From: Mucidula mucida
Taxonomy: Eukaryota; Basidiomycota; Agaricomycetes; Agaricales; Physalacriaceae
DNA length: 13,221 nucleotides
NCBI GenBank assembly: GCA_015501055.1
Contig: JADNYV010000900.1
Span: forward strand, 1-13,221
Reading direction: 5' to 3'
Shown here: positions 1 to 8,081 of the stretch, piece by piece
How the letters are laid out: every line of letters begins with the position of its first letter
Numbering within the stretch: position 1 is the stretch's first letter
Translations under genes and position numbers: made by a program
Notes under the pieces: generated by a model
Seen by the model: the letters and a program-made list of their open reading frames with translations, nothing else
Told to the model about the DNA's origin: nothing
The model's database searches: none

Positions 1-780
1 GTACCGGTATGGTGTGCATGGCACCATGCGGTGCCAGACGGTGACCCCCGCCAGACGCCACCAAACGGGTCCGAACTTACTGATGGACTTTGTGGTTTGT
101 TAATTGCGGTTTACAGTGCTCTTCGGCTGGGACGAAACGATGCGAGACCTGTAAGATTCTGGTTGTTTGTTCGAAGACGTGTTTCAGAGCGTTGTATGAC
201 GCTGGGGAGCATACTTGCCGATGGGTGTGATTTTGATTTACAATCGTATATGTCTCTTTTACTATGTATCCCTACTTCTTTCGCTATTCGATGTATGTAG
301 TATGCAGTTCATGTATCCGTGTTCACCCCTTTCAATGGAATATAGTCAATGTTTAACCCAGCATAGCAATCCCATTGAACAGGAGGATTTCGCAGTCGCG
401 AAGACAAAGCTGCATTTCAATGTGTACATTGCCACTATGTCGAAGCAATGAGATCACTTCGGCGAGCTATCTGTGCGTCGACCACCCCTTCTGGTTTGCA
501 CAGTGAAAGGCTAGTGCTGCGAACCTGTAATGACGCACGCCTAATATGGTAACTTGTCGATCAACAATATGGCCGTTATACTGTAACAAAAGATTTGTAG
601 ACACACCCCCAGTTTTGTGTAATTTAGACGCAGCTGCTTGTTGAATGTAGAAATTGACACTGGTTGAATTTACTTCTTCGTGCGTAACTGCAACAGTCAC
701 AGGTATGAAATGGGCAACAGCCGCAGACACACGTCGCCTACTAAGTCCCAGAATGCACTCAGGTAGAAGTTGCATTATTC
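1..780. other. Stretch with no recognisable gene
   Basis: No open frame here has a recognisable motif. The frames are short (under 105 codons) and overlap on both strands, as expected by chance. The only structure seen is a pair of overlapping small inverted repeats at the left edge: GCATGG/CCATGC with a 2-nt gap, and GGCACC/GGTGCC around a 4-nt loop, both within about 16-35. The right part (about 690-780) begins to show CACAGGT-like words that become a clear repeat array after 781. Probably degraded transposon or intergenic DNA. Confidence 0.5.
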
Positions 781-945
781 AAACTGACACAGGTGACCAT
801 TCTGTTATGTGTTTTCCACACAGGTGTCAGTCAATGCACTGAGATGTTTCCACACAGGTACATGTGTTCGACACAAGTGTCAATTCGCTTACATGTTTCA
901 ACACAGGTGTCAAGTTGCTTACAGGTTTTCGACACAGGTACCATT
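781..945. repeat. Degenerate ~31-bp tandem repeats with ACACAGGTGTC core
   Basis: The word ACACAGGT (once ACACAAGT) recurs with starts at 787, 818, 852, 871, 901 and 932, giving spacings of 31, 34, 19, 30 and 31 bp. It is often preceded by TGTTTC/TTTTCG and followed by GTCAA and CTTACA. The copies are clearly related but not identical, and one unit is shortened. The array ends where the 165-bp direct repeats begin. It could be a subterminal or protein-binding array of an element that also contains the integrase-like relic downstream; that link is inference from proximity only. Confidence 0.7.
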
Positions 946-950
946 ATAAC

Positions 951-1280
951 TGTGGCCACGCCACCTCTACAAGCATAGTCAGGTGACCACAGAGGCCTTC
1001 TGAGCCTCCTTGACTCCCACAAACAGCACCAGAACCTGGCCCCAGGGTATAAGAGTACAGAACAAGTTGAATCAGCCCGATCCGCCCGGTAGCGCAGGAA
1101 TGGTACTTCATATACTGTGGCCATGCCACCTCTACAAGCATAGTCAGGTGACCACGGAGGCCTCCTGAGCCTCCTTGACTCCCACAAACAGCACCAGAAC
1201 CTGGCCTCAAGGTATAAGAGTACAGAACAAGTTGAATCAGCCCAATCCGCACGGTAGCACAGGAATGGTACTTCATATAC
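951..1280. repeat. Two 165-bp direct repeats with TATA boxes
   Basis: Copy 1 (951-1115) and copy 2 (1116-1280) align end to end without gaps and differ at only a handful of positions. A third copy starts at 1281 (TGTGGC, then CATGGCCAC) but breaks off within about 15 bp. Each copy holds a TATAAG box in the same register (1048-1053 and 1213-1218), about 320 and 155 bp upstream of the ATG of the integrase-like relic. Tandem monomers with a TATA box just upstream of a transposon gene look like duplicated promoter units; the promoter role is inferred. Open frames on the minus strand across this repeat exist only because the unit length, 165, is a multiple of three. Confidence 0.85.
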
Positions 1281-1372
1281 TGTGGCATGGCCACATGCCT
1301 GCGCACATTGCATGTCTTTCTTCTGGGATTAACATAAATCATCCATTTCATTCTTCTCCTCTAGCATTACAT

Positions 1373-2410
1373 ATGGAAGCAATTTCAAATAGTGTTGATC
1401 ACTTGCTCTCTACCATCATGTCCACTGGAGCGGATGCCCCATCTATTCATGCCTTTCTTATGGAGTGTCATTGCATCTCTACTCGAGTACGCTTCATTAT
1501 CAACACCATTCCCAATGCTGATCTGGATGCTGCTGAACGGGCTGTAACTCAGCTCGACGCCATCTGCTACCTCCTATACCAATCGCATGACCAGATTGCA
1601 GATGCTGAGCAGCTCTCCCAGTATGTTGACGAATGTCTTGGTCCTTTAGAGAACTTCCTTTCCAATCCTCCTCCCCATCCCTCTAATTTTGTGCCTCGTG
1701 TGTAGCAGCCAACTAAAGGACGACCAAAATATGTTCTCGACTTGCAGAGGGCTTTGCTCCTTCATGATTTGGGAGGCTCATGGGAAGATGTAGGGACAGC
1801 TATGGGTGTTAGCCGCATGACGATATACCGCCATTTATCGGAAGCTGGGCTCTCCTCCGCGTGCAAGGAATTTACAGTTATTACTGATGCCAATCTCAAT
1901 GAATATGTGGCACGGTTCTCTCTCGACCATCCATTTAGCGGTGCCGAAATCATACAGGGCCTTCTAGAGACAAGTCAGATTCACCTTCCTCAATGCTGCA
2001 TCCAGCTGAGTCTGCGTCATGTTGATGTAATTGGCGTCATGACCCGGTAAGTCAGGAAGGAAGAAATATCTAACACCAATACTGACGGTGTTATCAGTTG
2101 GGGCGCACTGATGCAAAGAGCAGTCTACAAAGTCCAAGGAGCTAATGCTCTTTGGCACCATGATGGCAATGAGAAGCTGCGCCCTTGGGGATTCTATGTT
2201 CATGGCTCTATTGATGGTCATTCACGCCTCCTTATATATATGGAGTGCTCCAGTAACAAGCAGGCTCACACTGTGCGTACACTGTTTCTCAGAGCAGTCT
2301 CAAGCTTTGGATGGCCAAGTCGTGTTCATGGAGACTATGGAAGTGAGAATAATGGTGTAGAGGAAGAAATGAAGAATCACTGGAGTATCACACATCATGC
2401 ATACATGTGA
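1373..2410 (+). pseudogene. HTH / integrase-core protein relic (DDE-type recombinase family)
   Basis: The frame opening at ATG 1373 gives an N-terminal helical segment, an in-frame TAG at 1703-1705, then a basic GRPKYVLDL stretch. A helix-turn-helix follows (SWEDVGTAMGVSRMTIYRHL, about 1773-1832). Next comes a splice junction: donor GTAAGT at 2047, acceptor TTATCAG ending at 2097, a 51-bp intron with CTAAC/CTGAC branch candidates. Splicing restores the frame into VYKVQGANALWHHDGNEKLR, a hallmark of a fungal integrase-core family that I recognise from memory. The first catalytic Asp is in WHHDGN and the second in HGDYGSEN. The frame ends at TGA 2408-2410, where the family usually has Arg, and the segment with the third acid (Glu of an IERLW-like motif) is not found downstream. 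Two nonsense codons plus the missing C-terminus make this a dead copy. Both stops could be C-to-T changes (CAG to TAG, CGA to TGA). Confidence 0.75.
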
Positions 2411-2827
2411 GGAAAGTATGTATATCATTTCGCTTTCTTTAGAATGCTGTTATGAATCGCCATATTTTCACATTTTCAATCTTATCATATCTTATCGGGG
2501 GCCTTGTCTTATCAACCAACGGACTATTTCATCATCTGTTTCACCACCGATCATACTCCTGTTCATTACCAAAGCCGTACTCATGTTGGACACACGCCTA
2601 ACACATGGATGACATCATACATGCCGACACCTCATGGATTCCCCATTGTATACACACCACCGACACTCGTAGCACACATGGTCGTTTCAGTACTATTACT
2701 TACATGCAGTTACCACTCGTATTTAATGGTTTTACGGACTAGTAGCATACAACACTGGGTCAAGGGCGTGGAGTTATCTCTAGCGGAAACATGTATGGAC
2801 AAGGAGTCCCAAACACAGGCTTACTAG

Positions 2828-2835
2828 TATATAAG
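2828..2835 (+). promoter_or_regulatory. Candidate TATA box
   Basis: TATATAAG stands about 25-30 bp upstream of a pyrimidine/purine-mixed stretch (2855-2865) that could hold a start site. No coding frame follows within several hundred bases, so if it works it drives a non-coding or lost transcript, as in an LTR. Confidence 0.3.
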
Positions 2836-2859
2836 CAGTAGTGTAGTATCATTTTACTT

Positions 2860-2990
2860 TAGTTCCGATCTCGTTTATACACCTGGCCTAGCCTAGTCTT
2901 ACAAACACGAACGTTTTCTTCCTTAGTTCTTGCTGTGGTACCTGGTTGAGTCTTGTGGCTTACTCAGTCGCTAACAGAAGATCGGAACTA
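2860..2990. repeat. 12-bp perfect inverted repeat, 107-bp loop
   Basis: TAGTTCCGATCT at 2860-2871 is the exact reverse complement of AGATCGGAACTA at 2979-2990. The first arm lies about 30 bp after the TATA box, so a transcript starting there would carry the stem at its very 5' end. Function unknown. Confidence 0.7.
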
Positions 2991-3370
2991 CTTTCTACCA
3001 CCTACCACACATCCCTGATCGTCGATCAGCACTTTGCTGTTTGATCATCGCACATTCCCCCATCCCCTTTCCTGTTTACAGATTGACGGATTCCTAATTC
3101 CAGCGCACGTCCGCATACATGTGTATTGGTCCCAGTAGCGCCGGCTAACAGTTAGAGATAACTGCCTTGGGTGCTGGAAGTAGCCGCTCTCACGAGAACG
3201 AACTTTTGGCAGTTGCACTTCAGTGGGCGCTGTTTACGGGTCAACCCCCATTCCCAGGAAAACTTCGGCTTACCTCACACCAGAGGGACGTCGGCTGGGC
3301 AATTGCGAACTTGTGACAAGCTCTTGGGCCCCGTAGATACGTAGTCAGTAGTCGGTAAAATAGCGTAGAC

Positions 3371-3387
3371 TAGAGATGGACACGAGT
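3371..3387 (+). repeat. Left terminal inverted repeat (hAT type)
   Basis: TAGAGATGGACACGAGT. It pairs with the reverse complement of 10909-10925 at 14 of 17 positions. It lies 241 bp outside the stop codon of the hAT transposase and directly next to the palindrome array, which is where a hAT end is expected. Confidence 0.65.
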
Positions 3388-3570
3388 CCATACTCGAGTA
3401 TATTCGGACTCATCGTATGAGTAACTCTTACCTCAAACCCAATACTCAAGACTCGAGTCTTCACTCGAGACTCTACTCGAATATCTACTCTACTCGAGAG
3501 TACTTCATGAGTCTCGAGTATTCGAGTACTCGAGTACGATCCGAGTATACTCGAGTATACTCACGTATCA
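3388..3570. repeat. Subterminal array of CTCGAG-centred palindromes
   Basis: The stretch is packed with ACTCGAGTA/GAGTATACTC words. Perfect palindromes include AAGACTCGAGTCTT (3448-3461), TCGAGTACTCGA (3522-3533), GTACTCGAGTAC (3526-3537) and GTATACTCGAGTATAC (3545-3560). hAT transposases bind short motifs repeated near the ends, so these are likely transposase-binding sites. The core here is CTCGAG, unlike the CTCATGAG/CTCACGAA cores at the other end. Confidence 0.75.
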
Positions 3571-3627
3571 GCAAGCAAATTCAAACATAAAGACAGTGAA
3601 GATTAAAGTAAGTAGGTCGTAAGTGTA

Positions 3628-6600
3628 TCAAGTTATATCCATATCAGTAGCATCCATATCAGTAGTATCCTGAGGTGAAGAAGCAGGCTTGCGCCGTCGA
3701 ACCAAAACTACCTGCTCAATCGTTTCATAGAGATCATCGTCATCATCGTCAATCTCAACATCACCATCATGACCCGTGTCAAACTCTGAGACAGGATCCA
3801 TACCATCGCGGAAATCAGAAAAGTCCATCTCCTCCGACTGTGCAACAGCCTTGCCCTTCCCCTTCCTCTTGGTCCACAAGTTCTCCTCAACATCATCCCC
3901 ATCCTCGTCAACCACCTCATCCTCGTCAACCACCTCGTCCTCCTCGACAACCTCATCCTCCTCGACAACCTCCTCGACAACCTCCACCTCTGAATCGGAA
4001 ACATCCATCGGTGCAGCATCCTCCGAGGAATCGTCACCTCCGTCTGCGTCTGCATCCGAATCCGTCCAGTCGGTCGAGAGGTCCTCATTCAAATCCTTCT
4101 TCCGTAACTTCCGATTGTGCAAGAACTTCGCAATCTTCTGCTCGGGGACAAGATCCTCAATGGCAAGCCACTGTCCAAGTATCGTGGTCTCTCGAATTGA
4201 GTCCGCAGCGAGATTGTGTCGTCGTTTGGAGACGACAAGACCACTGTGCGAGAAGAGTCGTTCGACATCAGTACTAGTGGCGGGACAGCTCAAGAAGTCG
4301 AGAGCCATCCGGGCAAGGGCTTGTTGTGGGGTGATAAACTCCGCATTGTGCGGTGCGGACTTCGAAACCCAGTAATCGATTCCATCGTCATCCGTGGCGT
4401 CCGCTGAAATAAAAGCATCGAATGGATCTGTCTGAGACACGGCTGGGAAGGAATGAACTGCAGCATAGATATCGTAGGCGTCGTCGTCCGAATCAACCTC
4501 GGGCGGAGGTGGGACTGCCTTGATGAGTGGCTTGTAATCCTCTTGCCAGACTTTGCGAGCGGCGCTGACAGCGGTATCGATCCACGCCTGCTCCCACTTC
4601 TGATTCGTGAAGTAGTGCCCGCGATGCTTCGGGTGTAGCACTAAACCAAAAATTAACAAGCGGTTGAACCAAAAGAGAGAAAACTCACGCATCGCAGTCT
4701 TCCACATCACGGAATCATCCGTTTTGGAGTAATACTTGTCCAGAACGATGAGGCCGCGCTGGACAGCCTTGCGGACCACGACGGGATGTCCGTTCGAAGC
4801 AGCTGCTTCTCGAGACCCTTGGTGAGCAGGTCGAACACGGGAATGACTTCGTGCAGCGTGGAGTACTTGCTCGACGAGAGAAGCACTGTCGCACGTTGGA
4901 GACGCTGCAAATGTCATGAGACAATAAAAACCGAACACAATAAAGAACATACCTTGAAAGTGGGGAGCAACGACTCCAAAATGTGCCACTCCGACTCCAC
5001 CAGGAAGAACCGCTTCATACGCAAAGTGGGGCGTCGAGAGTCGTTCCATTCTGGAGCAGAGCAGAGGGTGTTGAGTGGTTTCTTGAGGAGTATCGCACGA
5101 TTGATGACGTTGTGCATGGTGTTCCAGCGGGTGGCCACACGCTTCACCATTTTGCGAGCGGTGAGTCCCCGTTTCTTGCAGAGGGCGCCGAGAGCCTTCT
5201 GCATCGGACTCTTGCGGGAACACCGATGGCCAATCTTGATAATCTAGGAATGGATTAGACAAGATTCAAAAACAGAACGCAAGATGTCGCACCTTTTGCA
5301 CCGCGGAACGACCAAGCTTGACTTCCTCGATAGTGGGTTCAACGACCGCAGCACGCGAGGTCTGCGCCCAAAGAGCCTCGAGTTCGTCTTGCATTTTCTG
5401 ATGCTTTGTCGCCGCCACCTTCTCGGCCAGTTCCTCCTCTTCGTCAAGCTCGTCGGCGACCGGATCATCCTCCCATTCATCGACATCCTCCGCATCCTCG
5501 GGCTGCATCAGAAGCTCTTCCTCCGTCTTCTTCTTCTTCTTCTTTTCCGGTTCGAACTGAGAGCAGATAGCCTATGAATTAATTTGTTAGGGGTCGGGAA
5601 AGAAAAGCGAATCAGTGAAACTTGCCTGATAGACCAAGTTCAGGATGTGCCCAAAGCACCGTACTTGGGTATCCCACCGACCAGATATGGAGGCCTCGTA
5701 GTGACCGTAGAGACGATTGAGCTCGTCAAGCATGGAGTCGTTGTTGGTGGCATTGTCGCCAACGTGGCCAAGAGTGCGCTCGACAATTCCGAACTCTTTG
5801 AGGAGCTCGAATGCCGCCTTGGCGAGGTTCTTCCCAGTGTGTGCAATCGTCATCCTAAATAAGTGTTTAAGATATATCAAAAAAAGAGAGGAGAGAAAGA
5901 CTTACTCGATCATATCCAATGTGATAACAAATAGCTTGCCCTTGTGGATAAATGAGGCGAGAATGCCCATGAACTCGTGTCCGTTCGGGGCAGTCCAGCA
6001 GTCAAAGATGAGGTTGAAGCGCCCCTCGTATTCATCGAGAAGCTTCTGCACCTCCTCACGAGTCATCTTGAAGGCCTCGTGGATGTCGCGGCGGAGAGTT
6101 CGACGAGATGGGGGCTCAGCCTCGGGGTTAAGGTAGGTGACGACGTCGATGAGCCCGTCATCGTTGACAGTGGAATAGGCGCGGTGGCTCTTTGCAATCC
6201 ATTTAAGGAGTTTGAAACGATAGGTGCCTTTGCGGAAGCGACGAGGCAGCTTGTCCGTAAGCTTGGTTTGAACGGGCTTCTTGTCCTTGGCAGCATGCTC
6301 GAGGTCGCATTTCCTGACGTGCTTCAGGATATTCGTGCCAACACTGCTGTCCCATGCGCGTGGGATTTTGGTGCCATGACTGAAATAGAAATCAATACAA
6401 CGCCACAGAAAGCAAGAAATACATACTGAGGACAGACAAACATATGGTAAAACTTCTGCTTATCCTCATTCCATTCAACCTCGATTTTGGGGAAGTGATG
6501 ATACATCGCCGAGCTCCAGCGCGCGCGGAGCTTTGCTAGAGAACGTGTCAGGGAGAATATGGAATAAAAGAAGGAAAAACTTACGAAGGTTCCATTCGTG

Positions 6601-7182
6601 CCACTCCTTTGTTCCTTTCTCGGGGATACTCGCATCCGCTGGTGGAGCATCGTCGACCCAGTCCTGCTCAGCTTGCGCCTTCGCCATCTCCGCCTCCTTG
6701 GCGAGCTGAGCGGCAGTCTTGGGCTTCGCCGGTCCCTTGCGTTTCGCCGCCTTGGGGTTCGCCGCCTTGGTTTGCGCCTCCTTCGCCGCCTTGGCCTTCG
6801 CCGTCAAATTGGGTTTCCGTTTCTTCATGGGAGGAGCCTCGTCCGCATCACTATCTGACGCCACGTCGTCTATGCGTGGTCTGCGCTGGACGATGCGCTG
6901 GGCGGTGCCAGTGGGGGGTACAGACTCATCCGTTCCCGCGGGTCTCTTCTTCCCGGTTGAAGCCACTCTGGTACGCTTGCGAGGCTCTGCTGCCGGGGCG
7001 GGTTTTTTGGGAGCGGGTTTGGGAGCGGGTTTGGGAGCGGGTTTGGGAGCGGGTTTGGGAGCGGGTTTGGGAGCGGGTTTCGAGGGTTTCGCCTTGGATC
7101 CGGTAGCGTTGGCCTTCGCGGTGGAAGCTGCGGGGGTCCCAGTTGCTTTGCCTAGCTTGGCGGGAGGCTTGAGCGGGGCCAT
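3628..7182 (-). CDS. hAT-family transposase with BED zinc finger; 8 exons, one apparent frameshift
   Basis: Cut-and-paste DNA transposase, acting in the nucleus on the element's own ends. Exons on the minus strand: 7182-6585, 6535-6427, 6379-5906, 5854-5626, 5571-5293, 5243-4953, 4904-4689 and 4640-3628; introns are 47-54 bp, one with a GC donor. Total about 1,069 codons, allowing for one missing base. Order of parts: a basic Lys/Pro/Ala N-terminus with six KPAP repeats; a BED finger (FVCP...LKHVRKC); the first catalytic Asp in FDCWTAPNG; the second in HVGDNATNND; a CFGHILNLVYQ motif; an acidic insert; the dimerisation domain (MALDFLSCPATSTDVERLFS), whose Glu is the usual third acid; and a long acidic tail. 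Near 4795-4830 (exon 7) the frame ending in GLEKQLL must shift by one base to continue as HPVVVRKAVQRG, so either the copy is broken or a base was missed. The phases of all other exons agree. Start chosen at ATG 7182, the first of the basic N-terminal frame. Confidence 0.88.
3903..3974. repeat. 18-bp tandem repeat in the transposase tail
   Basis: Four units of 18 bp (3903, 3921, 3939, 3957) with a few substitutions encode the repeating acidic motif EDEVVD/EDEVVE in the C-terminal tail of the hAT transposase. The length is a multiple of three, so copy number can vary without breaking the frame. Confidence 0.85.
5572..5625 (-). other. GC-AG intron in the hAT transposase
   Basis: Minus-strand donor GCAAGT (5625-5620) and acceptor TTCATAG ending at 5572, with a CTAAC branch site. 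Removing these 54 bases joins LVYQ to AICSQFEPE in frame through the conserved CFGHILNLVYQ motif; without splicing the frame stops shortly after. The donor has GC in place of GT, a rare but known class recognised by the major spliceosome. Confidence 0.8.
7009..7080. repeat. 12-bp perfect tandem repeat, six units
   Basis: GGGAGCGGGTTT repeated six times without change. On the minus strand it codes for KPAP units in the basic N-terminus of the hAT transposase. Perfect identity of all six units suggests recent slippage. Confidence 0.92.
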
Positions 7183-8081
7183 GTCGACTATTAAAAAATG
7201 AACAATGAGATGCAGGAAACTCTTATACAGGCTATAAAGGACGCACAGGAGACTGCAGCGAGACTAAATGTGACGAGGGAACTGCAAAAATATTGTAGTA
7301 AGCTGAAGCACGAGGTATGGAGGAAATGTTCCACACACCACGAAGGAGATACGATTCAAACGGCTAAAGATGAGAGCGTCAACGTCAACCAGAATGAAAA
7401 TGAAAAAAGGCACATACTTCAAAGATTGACAGCGAGAAGGATCCAACGTAGAGGTGCGACGTTGAGTCAGGACCAAGGGGAAGGGGTGGAATTAATCCAA
7501 CACCCAGAGTGTTGCTTTGAGATTGACTCAAAGACAACGAACGCCTCAAAATTAATTCGAGAGCGTTGGAAACCGAAAAAAGCGACGGGGCAGACGGTGG
7601 GAGGTGGAAGAAATGCAGCCTGACTACCAAAATTGGTACCGTGTGACTGGACCGGGGTTGGCGGGACCGGTTAACACGCCAATTAAGTGCCGATCTCCCA
7701 TCTTTTCTCTCTCTTGTTCTCCCTTTCTCCCATCCTGTTCCTTCCGCAATCTTACCTCGCCACTGCCGTGCGATTTAATATCGCATCTGGTAATTCCGAT
7801 TGTCTTAAAGACAATTGGACTTGTGTGTCTCAACGACCACAAACCATCCATTCGCTTTTTTCTGTCTCAACGACGGCAAAAGAGTCGGGACCCGACAACT
7901 AGGACGGCGGGATCGAGCTCCCAGGAACGAGACAAGGACGGATACCGCGGGTTTGATCGCCCTTGAGGCGCGTTATCTTTGAGGAATCTATTTTCACGTT
8001 CCCTCGCGCGAGGTATGGAGTCACTCTCTTCCCAACAACGATACATACTTACTTCGCTATGTAGACGCATCTTGCTTATCG
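7183..8081. promoter_or_regulatory. Divergent intergenic region between two head-to-head genes
   Basis: About 900 bp separate the start of the hAT transposase (minus) from the start of the 694-residue gene (plus), so both promoters must lie here if both genes are used. A 141-codon plus-strand frame (7198-7623) has no recognisable motif and is not called. Seen: inverted repeat CTTTGAG-ATTGA-CTCAAAG (7515-7533); near-palindrome ATTGTCTT-A-AAGACAAT (7799-7815); TGTCTCAACGAC twice (about 7827 and 7863); a C/T-rich stretch (7700-7750), common in fungal promoters. No clear TATA box on either side, and no hAT terminus or GAGTA array. Confidence 0.45.

Larger units (their letters stand above)
2411..3370. 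other. Non-coding stretch with promoter/LTR-like traits
   Basis: No frame here has recognisable protein motifs. The integrase homology stops shortly after 2410. The stretch holds a TATA box (TATATAAG, 2828-2835), a perfect 12-bp inverted repeat (2860-2871 with 2979-2990), and a near-perfect 15-bp palindrome CTGATCG-T-CGATCAG (3015-3029). A segment 2584-2976 begins TGTTGG and ends CTAACA, which would suit a solo long terminal repeat, but the 5 bases on either side (ACTCA and GAAGA) do not match as a target duplication. I cannot decide between a solo LTR, a promoter remnant and old intergenic sequence. Confidence 0.4.

Noticed and set aside
781..1280. CRISPR-like array
   Set aside because: The repeats are degenerate with unequal or no spacers, and the setting is a eukaryotic, intron-bearing genome.
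831..1351. Two long minus-strand frames of 135-160 codons
   Set aside because: They arise because the 165-bp direct repeat is a multiple of three, so the same peptide is read twice; there is no recognisable domain.
1621..1705. Possible 85-bp intron (GTATGT...TGTGTAG) that would remove the TAG in the integrase relic
   Set aside because: Its length is not a multiple of three and removing it puts the conserved GRPKYVLDL segment out of frame; an in-frame nonsense codon fits better.
2584..2976. Solo LTR with TGTTGG...CTAACA ends
   Set aside because: No target duplication (ACTCA versus GAAGA), no primer-binding site after it, and no second copy in the window; kept only as a possibility.
3675..4375. 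Plus-strand Pro/His- and Ser/Thr-rich frames of about 200 codons
   Set aside because: They are shadows of the acidic, repetitive 3' end of the hAT transposase on the other strand.
5000..5262. Start of the longest minus-strand frame (ATG near 5262)
   Set aside because: The first ~150 codons of that 544-codon frame run through introns and the wrong phase of exons 6 and 7; only the part after about 4810 matches the hAT family.
6598..7201. Plus-strand frames with Gly/Ala/Leu or Trp/Glu/Arg repeats
   Set aside because: They are antisense readings of the KPAP-coding 12-bp repeat in the transposase N-terminus.
7198..7623. 141-codon plus-strand frame just upstream of the transposase
   Set aside because: No motif, no intron signals tied to homology, and a composition like the surrounding non-coding DNA; it lies in the likely divergent promoter region.
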